DNA of 64,000 nucleotides from NCBI RefSeq assembly GCF_900460525.1, contig NZ_UHIY01000001.1:248001-312000 (forward strand), in the 5' to 3' direction. The position numbers were made by a program, and so were the translations under genes. This DNA comes from Yersinia kristensenii. Lineage in GTDB: Bacteria; Pseudomonadota; Gammaproteobacteria; Enterobacterales; Enterobacteriaceae. How positions within the stretch are numbered: the stretch's first letter is position 1; every line of letters starts with the position of its first letter. The notes beneath the pieces are model-generated. The model was not told where the DNA came from. It was given only the letters and a program-made list of their open reading frames with translations, and searched no databases. This document shows positions 1 through 10,138 of this stretch, piece after piece.

Positions 1-729
1 GCTGTAACCTGCTTCAAAGGCAATATCTGAAACTAAGTAATTCGTCATTTCAAGCTGGGTTTTGGCAAAATTAACTCTGATTTCATTAATAATTTGCATT
101 GGCGTTTTCTGGTAATAACGCCGGGTCGCGCGAGTCAGGTACTCTTGAGTTTTGCCCGAAAGCTCAATCATATTCACCAGTGCTTTTTCGCCAAACATCG
201 ATTTGTCATGCATTTTGTCGATACTGGTTTTTAACCACAGCGGAATATCGTCATTAACCTCAGTCTCTTTATAATGACTAATGCGGTTGGTGACATAAAA
301 AGTCAGCAGCTCAACTAACTCGGTTAATTCATCTTCTCTAAAGTGCGGCGCAGAAATCGCTGATTCAATATAAGAAAGAAAATCACCTTTTAGCCGATAG
401 GCTTGTGAGGCAACGATAGGTCTGGAGAGCAAATGGAAATAGTGCTCTTCAAAGAAAGATTTTCTGATCCCAACATTTAGAATTCGCGTAGCGCCAAAGT
501 CATAGAAACTTTGGTGATGGGAACCCATGGGGATAAAAACAAAATCGCCACGCTCTAAAAAGACACGTTTGCCATTAATGTCTTGATAACACATGCCAGT
601 TAATATCAGGGTATATTCATAATAATCATGCTGATGTAAGCCGGTTGCACTCTCCGTTTTGTTATAAATAAACAGATGGAACTCTTTTCCGTTAAAAAAG
701 TCTTTTTCGCGTACTAATCTGACTTCCAT
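1..729 (-). CDS. chbR: ChbR-like AraC-family regulator (3' end cut off)
   Basis: The reading frame opens at an ATG whose complement is at 727-729 and runs off the left edge, leaving about 243 residues. The N-terminal half is a cupin-type sensor ([14 protein letters not shown], then [12 protein letters not shown]). The C-terminal half enters an AraC helix-turn-helix region ([18 protein letters not shown], then [11 protein letters not shown]), where the window ends. In E. coli ChbR controls the chitobiose operon and is encoded after the PTS genes, as here. It lies 51 bp after chbA on the same strand, so it is probably the last or next-to-last gene of the operon. The AAGG about 9 bases before the ATG supports the start. 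Confidence 0.85.
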   Translation of the reverse strand, partial: MEVRLVREKDFFNGKEFHLFIYNKTESATGLHQHDYYEYTLILTGMCYQDINGKRVFLERGDFVFIPMGSHHQSFYDFGATRILNVGIRKSFFEEHYFHLLSRPIVASQAYRLKGDFLSYIESAISAPHFREDELTELVELLTFYVTNRISHYKETEVNDDIPLWLKTSIDKMHDKSMFGEKALVNMIELSGKTQEYLTRATRRYYQKTPMQIINEIRVNFAKTQLEMTNYLVSDIAFEAGYS

Positions 730-780
730 CTTATTTACCTTCACTCTCTTATTTGAAAAACGGACAGATATTTGCGCGGT

Positions 781-1128
781 TCAGCTTACCTTTTGATGTA
801 ATTCGATCAACTCTGCAATTAACTCACGAGCTAACATCGCGTTCATTAAATGATCCTGAGCATGCACCAATACCAATGTGACTCGGGTTTTCCCTTCACC
901 TTGATCGGCTTCAATAAGCTGAGTCTGTACCAAATGGGCTTCGTTCAGCGCCATGCGCGATTGTGCCATCAGCTCTTCCGCTTGAGCAAAATCACCTGTT
1001 TTAGCCTGTTTCAACGCTTTATAGGCCAAACTCCGGGCCTGCCCTGCGTTGATAATCAACCCCATCACGACATCTTCCAGTTCATCGGTAGGTTGAACAT
1101 CATCAACGATTTTATCTAAATCAAACAT
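781..1128 (-). CDS. chbA: PTS chitobiose/cellobiose-specific IIA component
   Basis: A 115-residue all-helical lactose/cellobiose-type EIIA, cytoplasmic, which passes phosphate from HPr to ChbB. It matches E. coli ChbA closely along its length (GLIINAGQARSLAYKALKQAK; SRMALNEAHLVQTQLIE). His89 in LVHAQDH is the expected phosphorylation site. A longer frame opens at 1203, but the ATG at 1128 has a GGAG at a proper distance and gives the family's usual length and N terminus. It follows the GH1 gene by 28 bp. Confidence 0.93.
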   Translation of the reverse strand: MFDLDKIVDDVQPTDELEDVVMGLIINAGQARSLAYKALKQAKTGDFAQAEELMAQSRMALNEAHLVQTQLIEADQGEGKTRVTLVLVHAQDHLMNAMLARELIAELIELHQKVS

Positions 1129-1156
1129 ACTGTTGCTACTCCGTAAATTAAAGCCG

Positions 1157-2542
1157 TTAATTAAAGCCGTTTTGCCTTGCAACATTCGCAAACCAATAAC
1201 CACTTTTCTTTATGACTCGCGACTGATCTGCGATATTCAATCGCACTAATCCATAACGATTTTTATAAGCATTAAGCCAAGACCAGCAATCAATAAAAGT
1301 CCACAGATGATAGCCTTTGCAATGACTGCCCTCTTGTAATGCTTGATGCAACCATTTTAGATGTTCGCGAATAAACTCGATGCGATATTGATCATCAACT
1401 TGACCGGATGGAGTGATAAATTGCTCTTCGCCCTCAACACCCATGCCATTCTCAGAGATATAACAAGGAATATTGCCATAATTCTGTTTCAGGTCTGTCA
1501 GAATGTCATACAGCCCTTTTTCATAAATTTCCCAACCACGATGCGGGTTAATTTTCCGCCCCGGCATCTCATAAAAACTAAATAAGTCTTCCGGCGTTTT
1601 CACCTGCCCCTGAGGAGTCGGGATATCTTTTGCTTTGACCCGCCTTGGCTGGTAATAATTAACCCCTAATAAATCGATGACACCCTTAGTAATAAGTTGG
1701 CAATCATCAGATTCAATCTGCGGCAATAAGTCGTGCTCGCGCAGCAACGCAATCAGTTCGTCAGGGTAAACACCTTTAGTGACGGGATCGAGGAAGCTAC
1801 GGTTAAGCAATAAATCAGCACGATTTGCGGCCATCTGGTCGGGTGCGCTGTCGGAACGAGGATAGGTCGGGGTGAGGTTCAAAATGATACCAATCTCACC
1901 GCCTTGCTTCAGTTCCCTATATTTTTCAACCGCTTTGGCATGAGCCAAGACACTATGGTAGGCCACCGTTACCGCGCGGCCAAAATCTACCACGCAAGGA
2001 TAATGTAAGTCGTTCAGGTAGCCTGCTTCAACTGGCACCACGGGTTCGTTAAAGGTAAACCAGTGTTTTACTCGGTCACCAAATAAGGTAAAACAGATTT
2101 TGGCATAGTGCGCATAGGCATCTACCACTGCGCGACTTTCCCAGCCCCCTTTTTCTTGCATGCACAGTGGCATATCAAAATGGTAGAGGTTGATAAACGG
2201 CGTAATCCCGTTCGCCAGTAAGGAATCAATGACCGCATTATAAAAGGTGACGGCTTTGGGATTAAGCTCACCGTCACCACTTGGGATCAGTCTCGACCAT
2301 GAAATCGATGTCCTGAACGTGTTATGCCCCAAGGCTTTTAACAGCAAGATATCCTGCCGGTAATTATCGTAAAAGGTGGAGGTGTTTTCCGGGCCAATTT
2401 GGCCATGAAAACGTTCTGGTGCCATGTCATACCAATAATCGAAAATATTCTGGCTCTTGCCATCCTGCAATGACGCCCCTTCAGATTGGGTTGCAGAAGT
2501 GGCACTACCCCACCAAAAATCCTCGGGAAATTGATATTTCAC
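1157..2542 (-). CDS. 6-phospho-beta-glucosidase, GH1 family
   Basis: A cytoplasmic glycoside hydrolase that should cleave the phosphorylated disaccharide delivered by the PTS. Numbered from the GTG start at 2542, the acid/base glutamate of TFNEP is about residue 166 and the nucleophile of ISENG about residue 364, so both catalytic residues are present. The frame extends 4 codons upstream to a TTG. The GTG at 2542 is preferred because GGAGG lies just before it and the protein then begins MKYQFPEDFWWG, the usual GH1 start. Length is about 461 residues, normal for the family. In E. coli the corresponding operon enzyme, ChbF, is an unrelated GH4 enzyme, so the exact disaccharide used here is inferred (cellobiose- or chitobiose-6-phosphate). 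Confidence 0.9.
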   Translation of the reverse strand: MKYQFPEDFWWGSATSATQSEGASLQDGKSQNIFDYWYDMAPERFHGQIGPENTSTFYDNYRQDILLLKALGHNTFRTSISWSRLIPSGDGELNPKAVTFYNAVIDSLLANGITPFINLYHFDMPLCMQEKGGWESRAVVDAYAHYAKICFTLFGDRVKHWFTFNEPVVPVEAGYLNDLHYPCVVDFGRAVTVAYHSVLAHAKAVEKYRELKQGGEIGIILNLTPTYPRSDSAPDQMAANRADLLLNRSFLDPVTKGVYPDELIALLREHDLLPQIESDDCQLITKGVIDLLGVNYYQPRRVKAKDIPTPQGQVKTPEDLFSFYEMPGRKINPHRGWEIYEKGLYDILTDLKQNYGNIPCYISENGMGVEGEEQFITPSGQVDDQYRIEFIREHLKWLHQALQEGSHCKGYHLWTFIDCWSWLNAYKNRYGLVRLNIADQSRVIKKSGYWFANVARQNGFN

Positions 2543-2580
2543 TCCAGCCTCCAACCTTATACGCTAAATGGGTTTTACAA

Positions 2581-3942
2581 TTAGAATTTCAAGCTGTCAG
2601 CGATTTCTTCTTCGCTTTGAACTTCACTGTCTATCGCGGTTTGCGCTTTATTGGCAATAATCACAAACGGTAGATAAATCAGTGTTGCTACACCAAGGTT
2701 GAACAAACTTAATAACAGCGCGGCAATACTGCCGTTGGTGTTAAAGAAAGCACCCAACCCGACAGGCATGGTCCACGGCGCAATATTGGTAATGGGTGGA
2801 ATTAAACCGGTGTAATAAGCAATGGAAGTAATAATGGCTAATATCGGTTGAACCAGAATAAACGGAATGAAGAACAGCGGGTTCATAATAACCGGTAAGC
2901 CAAACAGAATCGGTTCGTTAATTTGGAAAATACTTGCCGGTGCGCCCAGTTTTGCCACCTGACGATAATCTTCACGGCGGGAACCAATAAAGATAGCAAT
3001 AACCAGCCCAAGTGTTGCCCCAGTTCCGCCGAGGAAGATATAGGAATCAACAAAAGGTTTGGCCCACATATGGAATTCTTTGCCAGCAGCCAATGCCGCC
3101 GCAACCGAGCCATATTGGGTATAGGTCGCCACGTTTTCCAACGCAAATGGCATCATAATGCCACTTTCCAGTGCAGATAATGCCATCGCACCGTGTATCC
3201 CGAAGAACCACAATATTGAAATGCTTACCACATACACCCATCCCACGACACTGCCCATTTTAGACAATGGAGTCGAAATGGTGTCCATAATAATCTGGTG
3301 GAAGTTGGTGCCATGTAGCCCAAGGGTATAAGCAATCACGCCCATAATGGACAGAATAATAAAGCCAGGGATCAGTGCTGAGAAAGAACGGGACACTGAC
3401 GTCGGCACACTATCGGGTAAGCGGATAACCCAGTTACGGCGCACGATAAAGGCAAAGACTTCTGCTACTACCAAGCCGATAATGATACCGGATATGATAT
3501 TCGCGCCACCTAACCAATTAGCGCCCACCGCATAGGCGTCGCCAACACTGTATGGGGTCACGGTCATAAAGGCAGCAATCGCCAACAGTCCCGAAGCCAG
3601 AGGATCGATTTTTTTCTCTTCCGCCAGGGCCATGCTGATAAAGAATGGCGTCATTAACGACATGATCCCGAGGGTACCATTATAAACGTTGCCACCGATT
3701 GCTTTAAAACCATTGAGCGTGGTGATGGTATCTGCATCCAGACGAATACCCATCGAGAAAAAGAACGACCCTTCACCAAAACTTAAGAAAACGTTATTAA
3801 TAAGAACAAACATGGCACCCGTCAGGGTTAACGGCATCAGCCGGATAAACCCATTTTTGATGGCATTAATATGTTGCTGTTTGCCAATTTTAATGGCGAA
3901 GGGCAATATGGCCCTTTCCAGAGAATTAATAAATGCGCTCAC
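2581..3942 (-). CDS. chbC: PTS chitobiose/cellobiose-specific IIC permease
   Basis: A 453-residue inner-membrane EIIC with many hydrophobic segments and the family's conserved central region ([22 protein letters not shown]). It imports and phosphorylates the sugar together with ChbB and ChbA. The start is a GTG ([20 protein letters not shown]), with GGGGAG six bases upstream. It begins 10 bp after chbB and ends 38 bp before the GTG start of the GH1 gene, so the genes are probably cotranscribed. The C terminus is charged ([16 protein letters not shown]). Confidence 0.93.
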   Translation of the reverse strand: MSAFINSLERAILPFAIKIGKQQHINAIKNGFIRLMPLTLTGAMFVLINNVFLSFGEGSFFFSMGIRLDADTITTLNGFKAIGGNVYNGTLGIMSLMTPFFISMALAEEKKIDPLASGLLAIAAFMTVTPYSVGDAYAVGANWLGGANIISGIIIGLVVAEVFAFIVRRNWVIRLPDSVPTSVSRSFSALIPGFIILSIMGVIAYTLGLHGTNFHQIIMDTISTPLSKMGSVVGWVYVVSISILWFFGIHGAMALSALESGIMMPFALENVATYTQYGSVAAALAAGKEFHMWAKPFVDSYIFLGGTGATLGLVIAIFIGSRREDYRQVAKLGAPASIFQINEPILFGLPVIMNPLFFIPFILVQPILAIITSIAYYTGLIPPITNIAPWTMPVGLGAFFNTNGSIAALLLSLFNLGVATLIYLPFVIIANKAQTAIDSEVQSEEEIADSLKF

Positions 3943-3952
3943 AGTGCTCCCC

Positions 3953-4270
3953 TTATTGTTTTGATTTTTTTATTGCGGCAACAGCAGCTTTTAATACCCC
4001 TAAACCATCAACTTTGCCGTACAAGGCAGAATCGATCACTTCGACAGGTTTGTTAGGGAACATTTTGGTGATTTCTGGCAACATGTAAGCAATTTGCGGC
4101 CCTAATAGGATCACATCTGCTTCTGTGCCATGCTGCGCAGCCAGTGCTTCCGGGTAAGCATTGATAGTCACTGGCACTTCATACTTCTCTGCTTGCACTT
4201 TCATTTTGGAAACTAGTAGCGAGGTAGACATACCAGCAGAGCAAAACAGATAAATTTTTTTCTTTTCCAT
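3953..4270 (-). CDS. chbB: PTS chitobiose/cellobiose-specific IIB component
   Basis: A 105-residue EIIB that receives phosphate on Cys10 in the loop [10 protein letters not shown] and passes it to the sugar held by ChbC. It is nearly collinear with E. coli ChbB ([28 protein letters not shown]). A frame opens 10 codons earlier at 4300, but the ATG at 4270 gives the conserved [10 protein letters not shown] start and has AGG upstream. It is the first gene of the operon. Confidence 0.94.
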   Translation of the reverse strand: MEKKKIYLFCSAGMSTSLLVSKMKVQAEKYEVPVTINAYPEALAAQHGTEADVILLGPQIAYMLPEITKMFPNKPVEVIDSALYGKVDGLGVLKAAVAAIKKSKQ

Positions 4271-4490
4271 ACCCAACACCTTTTGAGGTTCAAAAGACAC
4301 AGTTATTCATATGCCAGTGCAATGGTGAATTCCCTTTATCTGAACTTTATCGTGCCTCTTGCCCAGCTCCATTGTTTCTGGTTGTCGTCAGTATACGGAG
4401 TTAACAGACAATCCAGTAATTCAAGCATAACAATAATCGTCTCTAATTGACTTTTGATATTGATAGCCTTCACATTTCTTAGTTATTACA

Positions 4491-4508
4491 ATGTGATGGT
4501 TATCGCAA
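4491..4508 (-). promoter_or_regulatory. Candidate CRP site upstream of chb operon
   Basis: TGTGA-TGGTTA-TCGCA differs from the consensus TGTGA-N6-TCACA at one core position. It lies about 220 bp before chbB. CRP activation of chb is known in E. coli. Use of this site here is inferred. Confidence 0.6.
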
Positions 4509-4512
4509 AATG

Positions 4513-4540
4513 ATTATTTTTTTTGCTCGGCGAATTAAGT
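4513..4540 (-). promoter_or_regulatory. Candidate NagC operator upstream of chb operon
   Basis: ATTATTTT at 4513-4520 and CGAATTAAGT at 4531-4540 have the shape of NagC sites (A/T-rich TTATTTT arm, then CGAATTAA). NagC represses chb in E. coli. The site sits 5 bp from the CRP-like site. The rest of the 4301-4848 gap shows no convincing gene. Confidence 0.5.
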
Positions 4541-4848
4541 TTAATTCATTTGCATTTCATATGGTTAGTTTTTATTGGCAGATAATGAAACAACAAAGCA
4601 AGACAATAAAATCTCTTGAAACCAACAAAAGGATAAATTAGGGAATCTTATTGGTTTGATAATCGTTTCATCCAAACTTTCTCACTTTTTCCCTGGGTTC
4701 AGTGCGACACCTTTATTCGTGAAGCGAAGTTCGTCACCACTATTTCTGACTCATTCGACCCAATGCATATCCTTTTAGGAGCAAAAATAGCCGATTCCTG
4801 GTTAATACTCTAAAGTTAACAGGTGTTTGCCTATTTATGGAGTGAGTA

Positions 4849-6006
4849 ATGACGTTATTGGGAAATAAAACACCGACCTTTCGGCTGCGTTTACAATTAT
4901 TCAAATTACTCTTACTGAGTGTATTTATCTCGGTACCAGTCCTAGCCGCACCAACCCCCGCAGTGACAGAATTGCAAAATGGGCTAGATCACCCCTGGTC
5001 ACTGGCCTTTTTGCCGGATGACGGGGGAATTTTGATCACTGAACGTTCCGGGCAACTAAAGTTATGGCAACCAGGAAAAAACCTGTCAGAGCCCTTAAAA
5101 GGGGTGCCGGCAGTGTATGCCAAGGGGCAAGGTGGTTTATTGGATGTGGCATTATCACCGAAATTTGCCCAAGATCGCCGTATCTACCTCAGTTTTGCTG
5201 AAGAAGGAAAAGACGGAAAAGCGGGAACTGCGGTGGGCTATGGTCGCCTTAATCCGCAAGGAACCGCCATTGAAAACTTCACTGTTTTTTTCCGCCAACA
5301 GCCAAAATTATCAACCGGCAATCATTTTGGCGGCAAACTGGCTTTTGATGAACAAGACCATCTGTTTATTACCTTAGGCGAAAATAATCAGCGCCTAACT
5401 GCCCAAGACTTGAGCTTGCATCAAGGCAAAATAGTCCGCCTGACCCTCGACGGTAAAGTGCCAAAAGATAATCCCCTCGCCAATCAGTCACCGGCAAGAC
5501 CAGAAATCTGGTCTTATGGTCATCGCAACCCGCAGGGGTTGGCCCTGAATCCTTGGACCGGTGTGATGTGGGAAAATGAGCATGGCCCTAAAGGTGGGGA
5601 TGAAATCAATATCCCTATGGCTGGGAAAAACTATGGTTGGCCATTGGCAACGCACGGAATGAACTATTCGGGTTTGCCCATCCCTGAGGCCAAAGGCACC
5701 CATATCGAGGGAACTGAACAACCCGTCTATTACTGGGAAAAATCTCCAGGTATCAGTGGGATGGCATTTTATAACGCCGCCCGCTTCCCTACCTGGCAAC
5801 ATTCGCTATTTATCGGTGCATTGGCACAGAAAGAGTTAATTCGCTTACAACTGGATGGCGATAAAGTGATTGCTGAGGAGCGCTTGCTGGGGGATCGCGG
5901 CGAACGTATCCGCGATGTGCGCATCGGGCCTGACGGCTATGTTTATCTGTTAACGGATGAGAGTGATGGTAAGTTGTTAAAAGTGGGCCTTTCGGCTAAC
6001 AACTAG
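4849..6006 (+). CDS. yliI: PQQ-dependent aldose sugar dehydrogenase (YliI/Asd-like)
   Basis: A 385-residue periplasmic beta-propeller dehydrogenase of the soluble glucose dehydrogenase family. A signal peptide is visible at residues 14-34 (LQLFKLLLLSVFISVPVLAA), followed by LDHPWSLAFLPDDGG and the family blocks GNHFGGKLAFD, SYGHRNPQGLALNPWTG and NEHGPKGGDEIN, which shape the PQQ/calcium site. In E. coli the homologue oxidises aldoses when PQQ is supplied. No PQQ synthesis genes are in this window. It is a single gene with a TGGAGTGAG ribosome site and its own terminator. Confidence 0.9.
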   Translation: MTLLGNKTPTFRLRLQLFKLLLLSVFISVPVLAAPTPAVTELQNGLDHPWSLAFLPDDGGILITERSGQLKLWQPGKNLSEPLKGVPAVYAKGQGGLLDVALSPKFAQDRRIYLSFAEEGKDGKAGTAVGYGRLNPQGTAIENFTVFFRQQPKLSTGNHFGGKLAFDEQDHLFITLGENNQRLTAQDLSLHQGKIVRLTLDGKVPKDNPLANQSPARPEIWSYGHRNPQGLALNPWTGVMWENEHGPKGGDEINIPMAGKNYGWPLATHGMNYSGLPIPEAKGTHIEGTEQPVYYWEKSPGISGMAFYNAARFPTWQHSLFIGALAQKELIRLQLDGDKVIAEERLLGDRGERIRDVRIGPDGYVYLLTDESDGKLLKVGLSANN

Positions 6007-6033
6007 TTTATTTGTCACAAATTCGCCTTAAAA

Positions 6034-6055
6034 AAGCCGGAAAGTTTTCCGGCTT
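6034..6055. terminator. Hairpin between yliI and gpr (convergent)
   Basis: Perfect 10-bp stem AAGCCGGAAA / TTTCCGGCTT with a 2-base loop, flanked by A and T runs. It can end transcription from both sides. Confidence 0.8.
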
Positions 6056-6089
6056 CGTATTTATCACTGACAAAATTTATCGTGATAGA

Positions 6090-7124
<1,035 letters not shown>

Positions 7125-7316
7125 GATGGCTTCTATCTCCGTTTATTGTATTTTTTTGAAACAGCATTTCTATTTTAACGCTATCCCTTGTCACTGCAAG
7201 TAAACCCCCTCTATCTGCATAAATTCTTACCCTATAATGCATATATCCGAATACTTCCAGAGTCTATTTGTACTACAATTATTACCACTCTAGAAAATAA
7301 CGATGGAGGGCTTTTT

Positions 7317-7697
7317 ATGACTGCAATCGATGTAATGTGGGTTGGGCTAGGTGGAGGGATTGGCTCGCTATTGCGATGGTGGATAGGGCTCGGTGTTGGT
7401 AAAATATACCAAGGAAATTTTCCCCTCGGCACTTTTCTCATTAATATTTCGGGTGCATTTGTGATTGGCTATCTAAGCATTCTTTTTAGTGTCGACTGGC
7501 GCGACCGTTATGGTGATTTAATTAATGCGGCGGTGTTAACCGGTATTTTAGGTGGCTATACCACTTTTAGCAGTATGCAATTAGATGCGGCAAAATTGTC
7601 CACAACCCGGGGCAGAGCCATTGCTGCTGGATATCTGCTTATTTCTGTATTAGTCGGTTTAGCTGCGGCCGCATTAGGTGCATGGCTGGCTTATTGA
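7317..7697 (+). CDS. crcB: Fluoride channel subunit CrcB/Fluc (first of tandem pair)
   Basis: A 126-residue four-helix inner-membrane protein of the Fluc family, which exports fluoride. The hallmarks are GGGIGSLLRWW in helix 1, FPLGTFLINISGAFVIG in helix 2, and GGYTTFSSMQLDA with the TTFSS break and ion-lining residues in helix 3. The frame is open from 7188, but the ATG at 7317 has GGAGG 9 bases upstream and gives the family start. A second homologue follows 35 bp later. I see no fluoride-riboswitch fold in the 192 bp upstream. Confidence 0.9.
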   Translation: MTAIDVMWVGLGGGIGSLLRWWIGLGVGKIYQGNFPLGTFLINISGAFVIGYLSILFSVDWRDRYGDLINAAVLTGILGGYTTFSSMQLDAAKLSTTRGRAIAAGYLLISVLVGLAAAALGAWLAY

Positions 7698-7732
7698 TCA
7701 GAGGATTAATTTATTAATCGGAGAGAATGATT

Positions 7733-8137
7733 ATGCCGAATCTTATTATTTTAGTTTTTATCGGGGGTGCTTTCGGTGCTATGTGTCGTGAATTTATCAT
7801 GCTGTCCGTGCCACGATTGGTAGATGGCTTCCCGATGGATATCTTTGTCGCCAATATCATCGCCGCATTTTTATTAGGGTTAGCGACCTCCTTCTTTAAA
7901 AAAGGTAAAATTAACCAATATGTACACTTGATGGTGGGTACCGGTATCATGGGCGGTCTATCGACATTTTCCAGTTTCGTATTTGGTGCTGTCGAAATGA
8001 TGAAAACCCCGAGTGGCATTTTAGTTTCAATCTGTTATTTAGTTGCCAGCTTGATTGTTGGTTTTATTGCTGTCGAATTGGGTTTAATGGTCGGTCCTAA
8101 AGATAAACCCAAAGACCCACAAGCTGCTATTGAATAA
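7733..8137 (+). CDS. crcB: Fluoride channel subunit CrcB/Fluc (second of tandem pair)
   Basis: A 134-residue Fluc-family membrane protein with [23 protein letters not shown] and [15 protein letters not shown]. It is clearly diverged from its neighbour, so this is not a recent duplication. Tandem Fluc pairs in bacteria usually form heterodimers whose halves insert in opposite orientations, and the same is inferred here. An in-frame ATG at 7727 lies only one base after the GGAGAG, so the ATG at 7733 is preferred. Confidence 0.88.
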   Translation: MPNLIILVFIGGAFGAMCREFIMLSVPRLVDGFPMDIFVANIIAAFLLGLATSFFKKGKINQYVHLMVGTGIMGGLSTFSSFVFGAVEMMKTPSGILVSICYLVASLIVGFIAVELGLMVGPKDKPKDPQAAIE

Positions 8138-8170
8138 AGAGGATGCAGAAGGATATATCCGCAGAACAAA

Positions 8171-8195
8171 AACACCCTCATGATGAGGGTGTTTT
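8171..8195. terminator. Hairpin terminator after crcB pair
   Basis: Stem AACACCCTCA / TGAGGGTGTT with a 3-base loop, followed by TTTTT and preceded by A residues. It lies between the convergent crcB pair and kch. Confidence 0.85.
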
Positions 8196-8219
8196 TATAC
8201 ATCTGATAATCGAATAGAT

Positions 8220-9395
8220 TTAATCTAATTTCTGGCAATTACCAAAGAACATTTCGGTAATAAGAGAGTTATTGATTGTATCACCATTTAAGGTTCTGAC
8301 CAGCAGTTCACTGCCTAATAATGGCAGTGAGAACACCATATCAGGATTAACCCGTTTCACTTTCTTCATATTCTGTGTTTCATTGACTAACGCCAATGTT
8401 TTCGTCCCCTCACCAGCAATTTCTTTTGCCGCGAGAATAGTAAAGGTGTTGTCGGCATCATTGTTGCACAAGGCAATAATATATTTTGCCTTGGCGGCAC
8501 CCGCAAGTTTTAATGTTTCTACCGAAGAGGGATCGCCCTCGATAACATCCGCATGTGGAGGAAAACTGTGTTGGCTACCAACCGGGCAAACAACAGTAAC
8601 ATCATCACCCCGGTCACGCAGTCCATTATAGACATTGAGTGCCAAAGAATTGGAACCGACAATAATAAAATGATTTTTACGTTCCACGTGATAAATCCTA
8701 CCTTTAACTATGCGTTTAATATTATTACTGATTATCGGGCCGGCAATCGAAGCAATCGAAGCCGCAAAGACAGTAATACCTGCAATAATCACCGTGAGAG
8801 TGAACATTCTCGCTACAGTGGTATGCGGAATAATATCCCCGAACCCCACAGTGGACATACAAACAATCGCGAAATAGAACGCAGTGGGTAAATCGGTCAC
8901 TGCCGGTGCGAACTCATCGCCCATGTATAATGTACCCAACATGCTATAGACGATTAATGAACAAATACTCGCGATCGCAAAGAATGTTGCACTTCCGAGA
9001 CTATAATGATCAAACTCACGCCAATAAAATAGTAAAGCGACAACAACAATAAGGGAATAAGTCGTCAGTTTACTCTGATCTTTCAGAATAAAGATATTGA
9101 TAGCAACAATAGTAAATAACAATAATACCGTAAGAAACCATGCTGTACGGATTTTCATCGCGACGGAAAATGACATCAATATCAATAGCAGACCGATCAT
9201 AAATCTCGGAATTTCAAATAATTCAAGAAAACTTAACGCCTCCTTCCAAGTACTGAAATTGTTTATCGCCTCTGTTGAATGAGAGAACGCCCGGAACAGC
9301 ACTGGGCTTAACACCAGATACCCATTAACGGCTACCAAAATAGCCAACAAAAGTGGTATCGATACCTTAGTCTTAATTTCCTGTAATATTTTCAT
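8220..9395 (-). CDS. kch: Kch-like potassium channel with RCK/TrkA-N domain
   Basis: A 391-residue inner-membrane channel. The N-terminal half has about six hydrophobic segments and a pore with the selectivity filter TVGFGD (E. coli Kch has TVGYGD). The C-terminal half is a Rossmann-type RCK domain (HFIIVGSNSLALNVYNGL; ADVIEGDPSSVETLKLAGA; ALCNNDADNTFTILAAKE). Overall order and length follow E. coli Kch (417 residues), though the C terminus is shorter. A TTG lies one codon upstream; the ATG at 9395 is taken as start. It is convergent with the crcB pair. Confidence 0.9.
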   Translation of the reverse strand: MKILQEIKTKVSIPLLLAILVAVNGYLVLSPVLFRAFSHSTEAINNFSTWKEALSFLELFEIPRFMIGLLLILMSFSVAMKIRTAWFLTVLLLFTIVAINIFILKDQSKLTTYSLIVVVALLFYWREFDHYSLGSATFFAIASICSLIVYSMLGTLYMGDEFAPAVTDLPTAFYFAIVCMSTVGFGDIIPHTTVARMFTLTVIIAGITVFAASIASIAGPIISNNIKRIVKGRIYHVERKNHFIIVGSNSLALNVYNGLRDRGDDVTVVCPVGSQHSFPPHADVIEGDPSSVETLKLAGAAKAKYIIALCNNDADNTFTILAAKEIAGEGTKTLALVNETQNMKKVKRVNPDMVFSLPLLGSELLVRTLNGDTINNSLITEMFFGNCQKLD

Positions 9396-9632
9396 CAATA
9401 GAGTGACTAAAATTGTTATAGGTGAACTAAGTATAGATAAAAAACGATAAAAATCATGGTCAAATATGATTATTTTTGACCAAAATCAAATGATTATTCG
9501 GCCATCTTCATAGATGGCATTATCACACGACTTGTTTTACATTTTGTAAAGTTATCCATACTTGAGCATGATAAAAATAATAAACCCGTAGTTGGCATTA
9601 ATACTATTTTGGTTAATAATATAAGGGTTCCT

Positions 9633-9651
9633 CGGTATATCAGATATACCG
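9633..9651. promoter_or_regulatory. 19-bp perfect palindrome upstream of hdeB
   Basis: CGGTATATC-A-GATATACCG is a perfect inverted repeat about 90 bp before hdeB. Its position and symmetry suggest an operator for a dimeric regulator, which I cannot name. Confidence 0.45.
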
Positions 9652-9667
9652 GAGTTCGTAGACTTGA

Positions 9668-9681
9668 GTGATATCTATCAC
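9668..9681. promoter_or_regulatory. Second palindrome upstream of hdeB
   Basis: GTGATA-TC-TATCAC is an inverted repeat 16 bp after the 19-bp palindrome and 59 bp before the hdeB start. It may be a second regulator site or part of the promoter. Function is inferred from position only. Confidence 0.35.
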
Positions 9682-9740
9682 CCTTAATTTAAATATCTTA
9701 AATATTTCATCATATTTAACAGATAAATAAGGAAATAAGC

Positions 9741-10073
9741 ATGTCCTACAAATCACTTCGTAATATTGCATTGACTGGTTTATTACTTTCCGCTGCCGCA
9801 ACCACCTTTGCAGCAACCACTAGCGCAACAGCGACTACCCCGAGTGATATGACCTGCAAAGAATTCCTGGATCTGAATCCTAAGTCATTTACTCCTGTAG
9901 TTTATTGGGTATTAAATGATGATACTCAATATAAGAAAGGTGATTATGTTGATTTACATGAGACTGACACTATCGTGACACCGAAAGTAGTGGAAGTTTG
10001 TAAGAAAGCACCTGAAAGTAAACTTTCTGAAATTAAACAGGATATTTTAGGTTTTGCTAAGAAACACATGTGA
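9741..10073 (+). CDS. hdeB: Periplasmic acid-stress chaperone HdeB
   Basis: A 110-residue secreted protein of the HdeA/HdeB family. The signal peptide ends after TTFA (residue 24). The mature part has the family's single disulfide pair, Cys39 (DMTCKEF) and Cys87 (VEVCKKAP), and the conserved DLNPKSFTPVVYWVL segment. HdeB prevents periplasmic proteins from aggregating at mildly acid pH. It has a GGAAAT ribosome site and converges with the urease operon, whose ammonia production serves the same purpose. No hdeA partner is visible. Confidence 0.88.
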   Translation: MSYKSLRNIALTGLLLSAAATTFAATTSATATTPSDMTCKEFLDLNPKSFTPVVYWVLNDDTQYKKGDYVDLHETDTIVTPKVVEVCKKAPESKLSEIKQDILGFAKKHM

Positions 10074-10094
10074 TCTGCAAAGATCTTTCTTATA

Positions 10095-10121
10095 AAAAAG
10101 GCGCTTGATAAGCGCCTTTTT
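10095..10121. terminator. Bidirectional terminator between hdeB and nixA
   Basis: AAAAAGGCGCTT-GAT-AAGCGCCTTTTT is a perfect 12-bp stem with an A run and a T run, placed between two convergent stop codons. Confidence 0.9.
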
Positions 10122-10138
10122 ATATTATAAAATTATAA

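Noticed and set aside
7125..7316. Fluoride riboswitch before crcB
   Set aside because: A short GATGGAGGGC is seen next to the start codon, but the pseudoknot pairing and the conserved blocks of the crcB motif are not present; it is explained as the ribosome site.
8168..8200. Possible attachment site at the crcB palindrome
   Set aside because: It is a simple intrinsic terminator with a T run between convergent genes.
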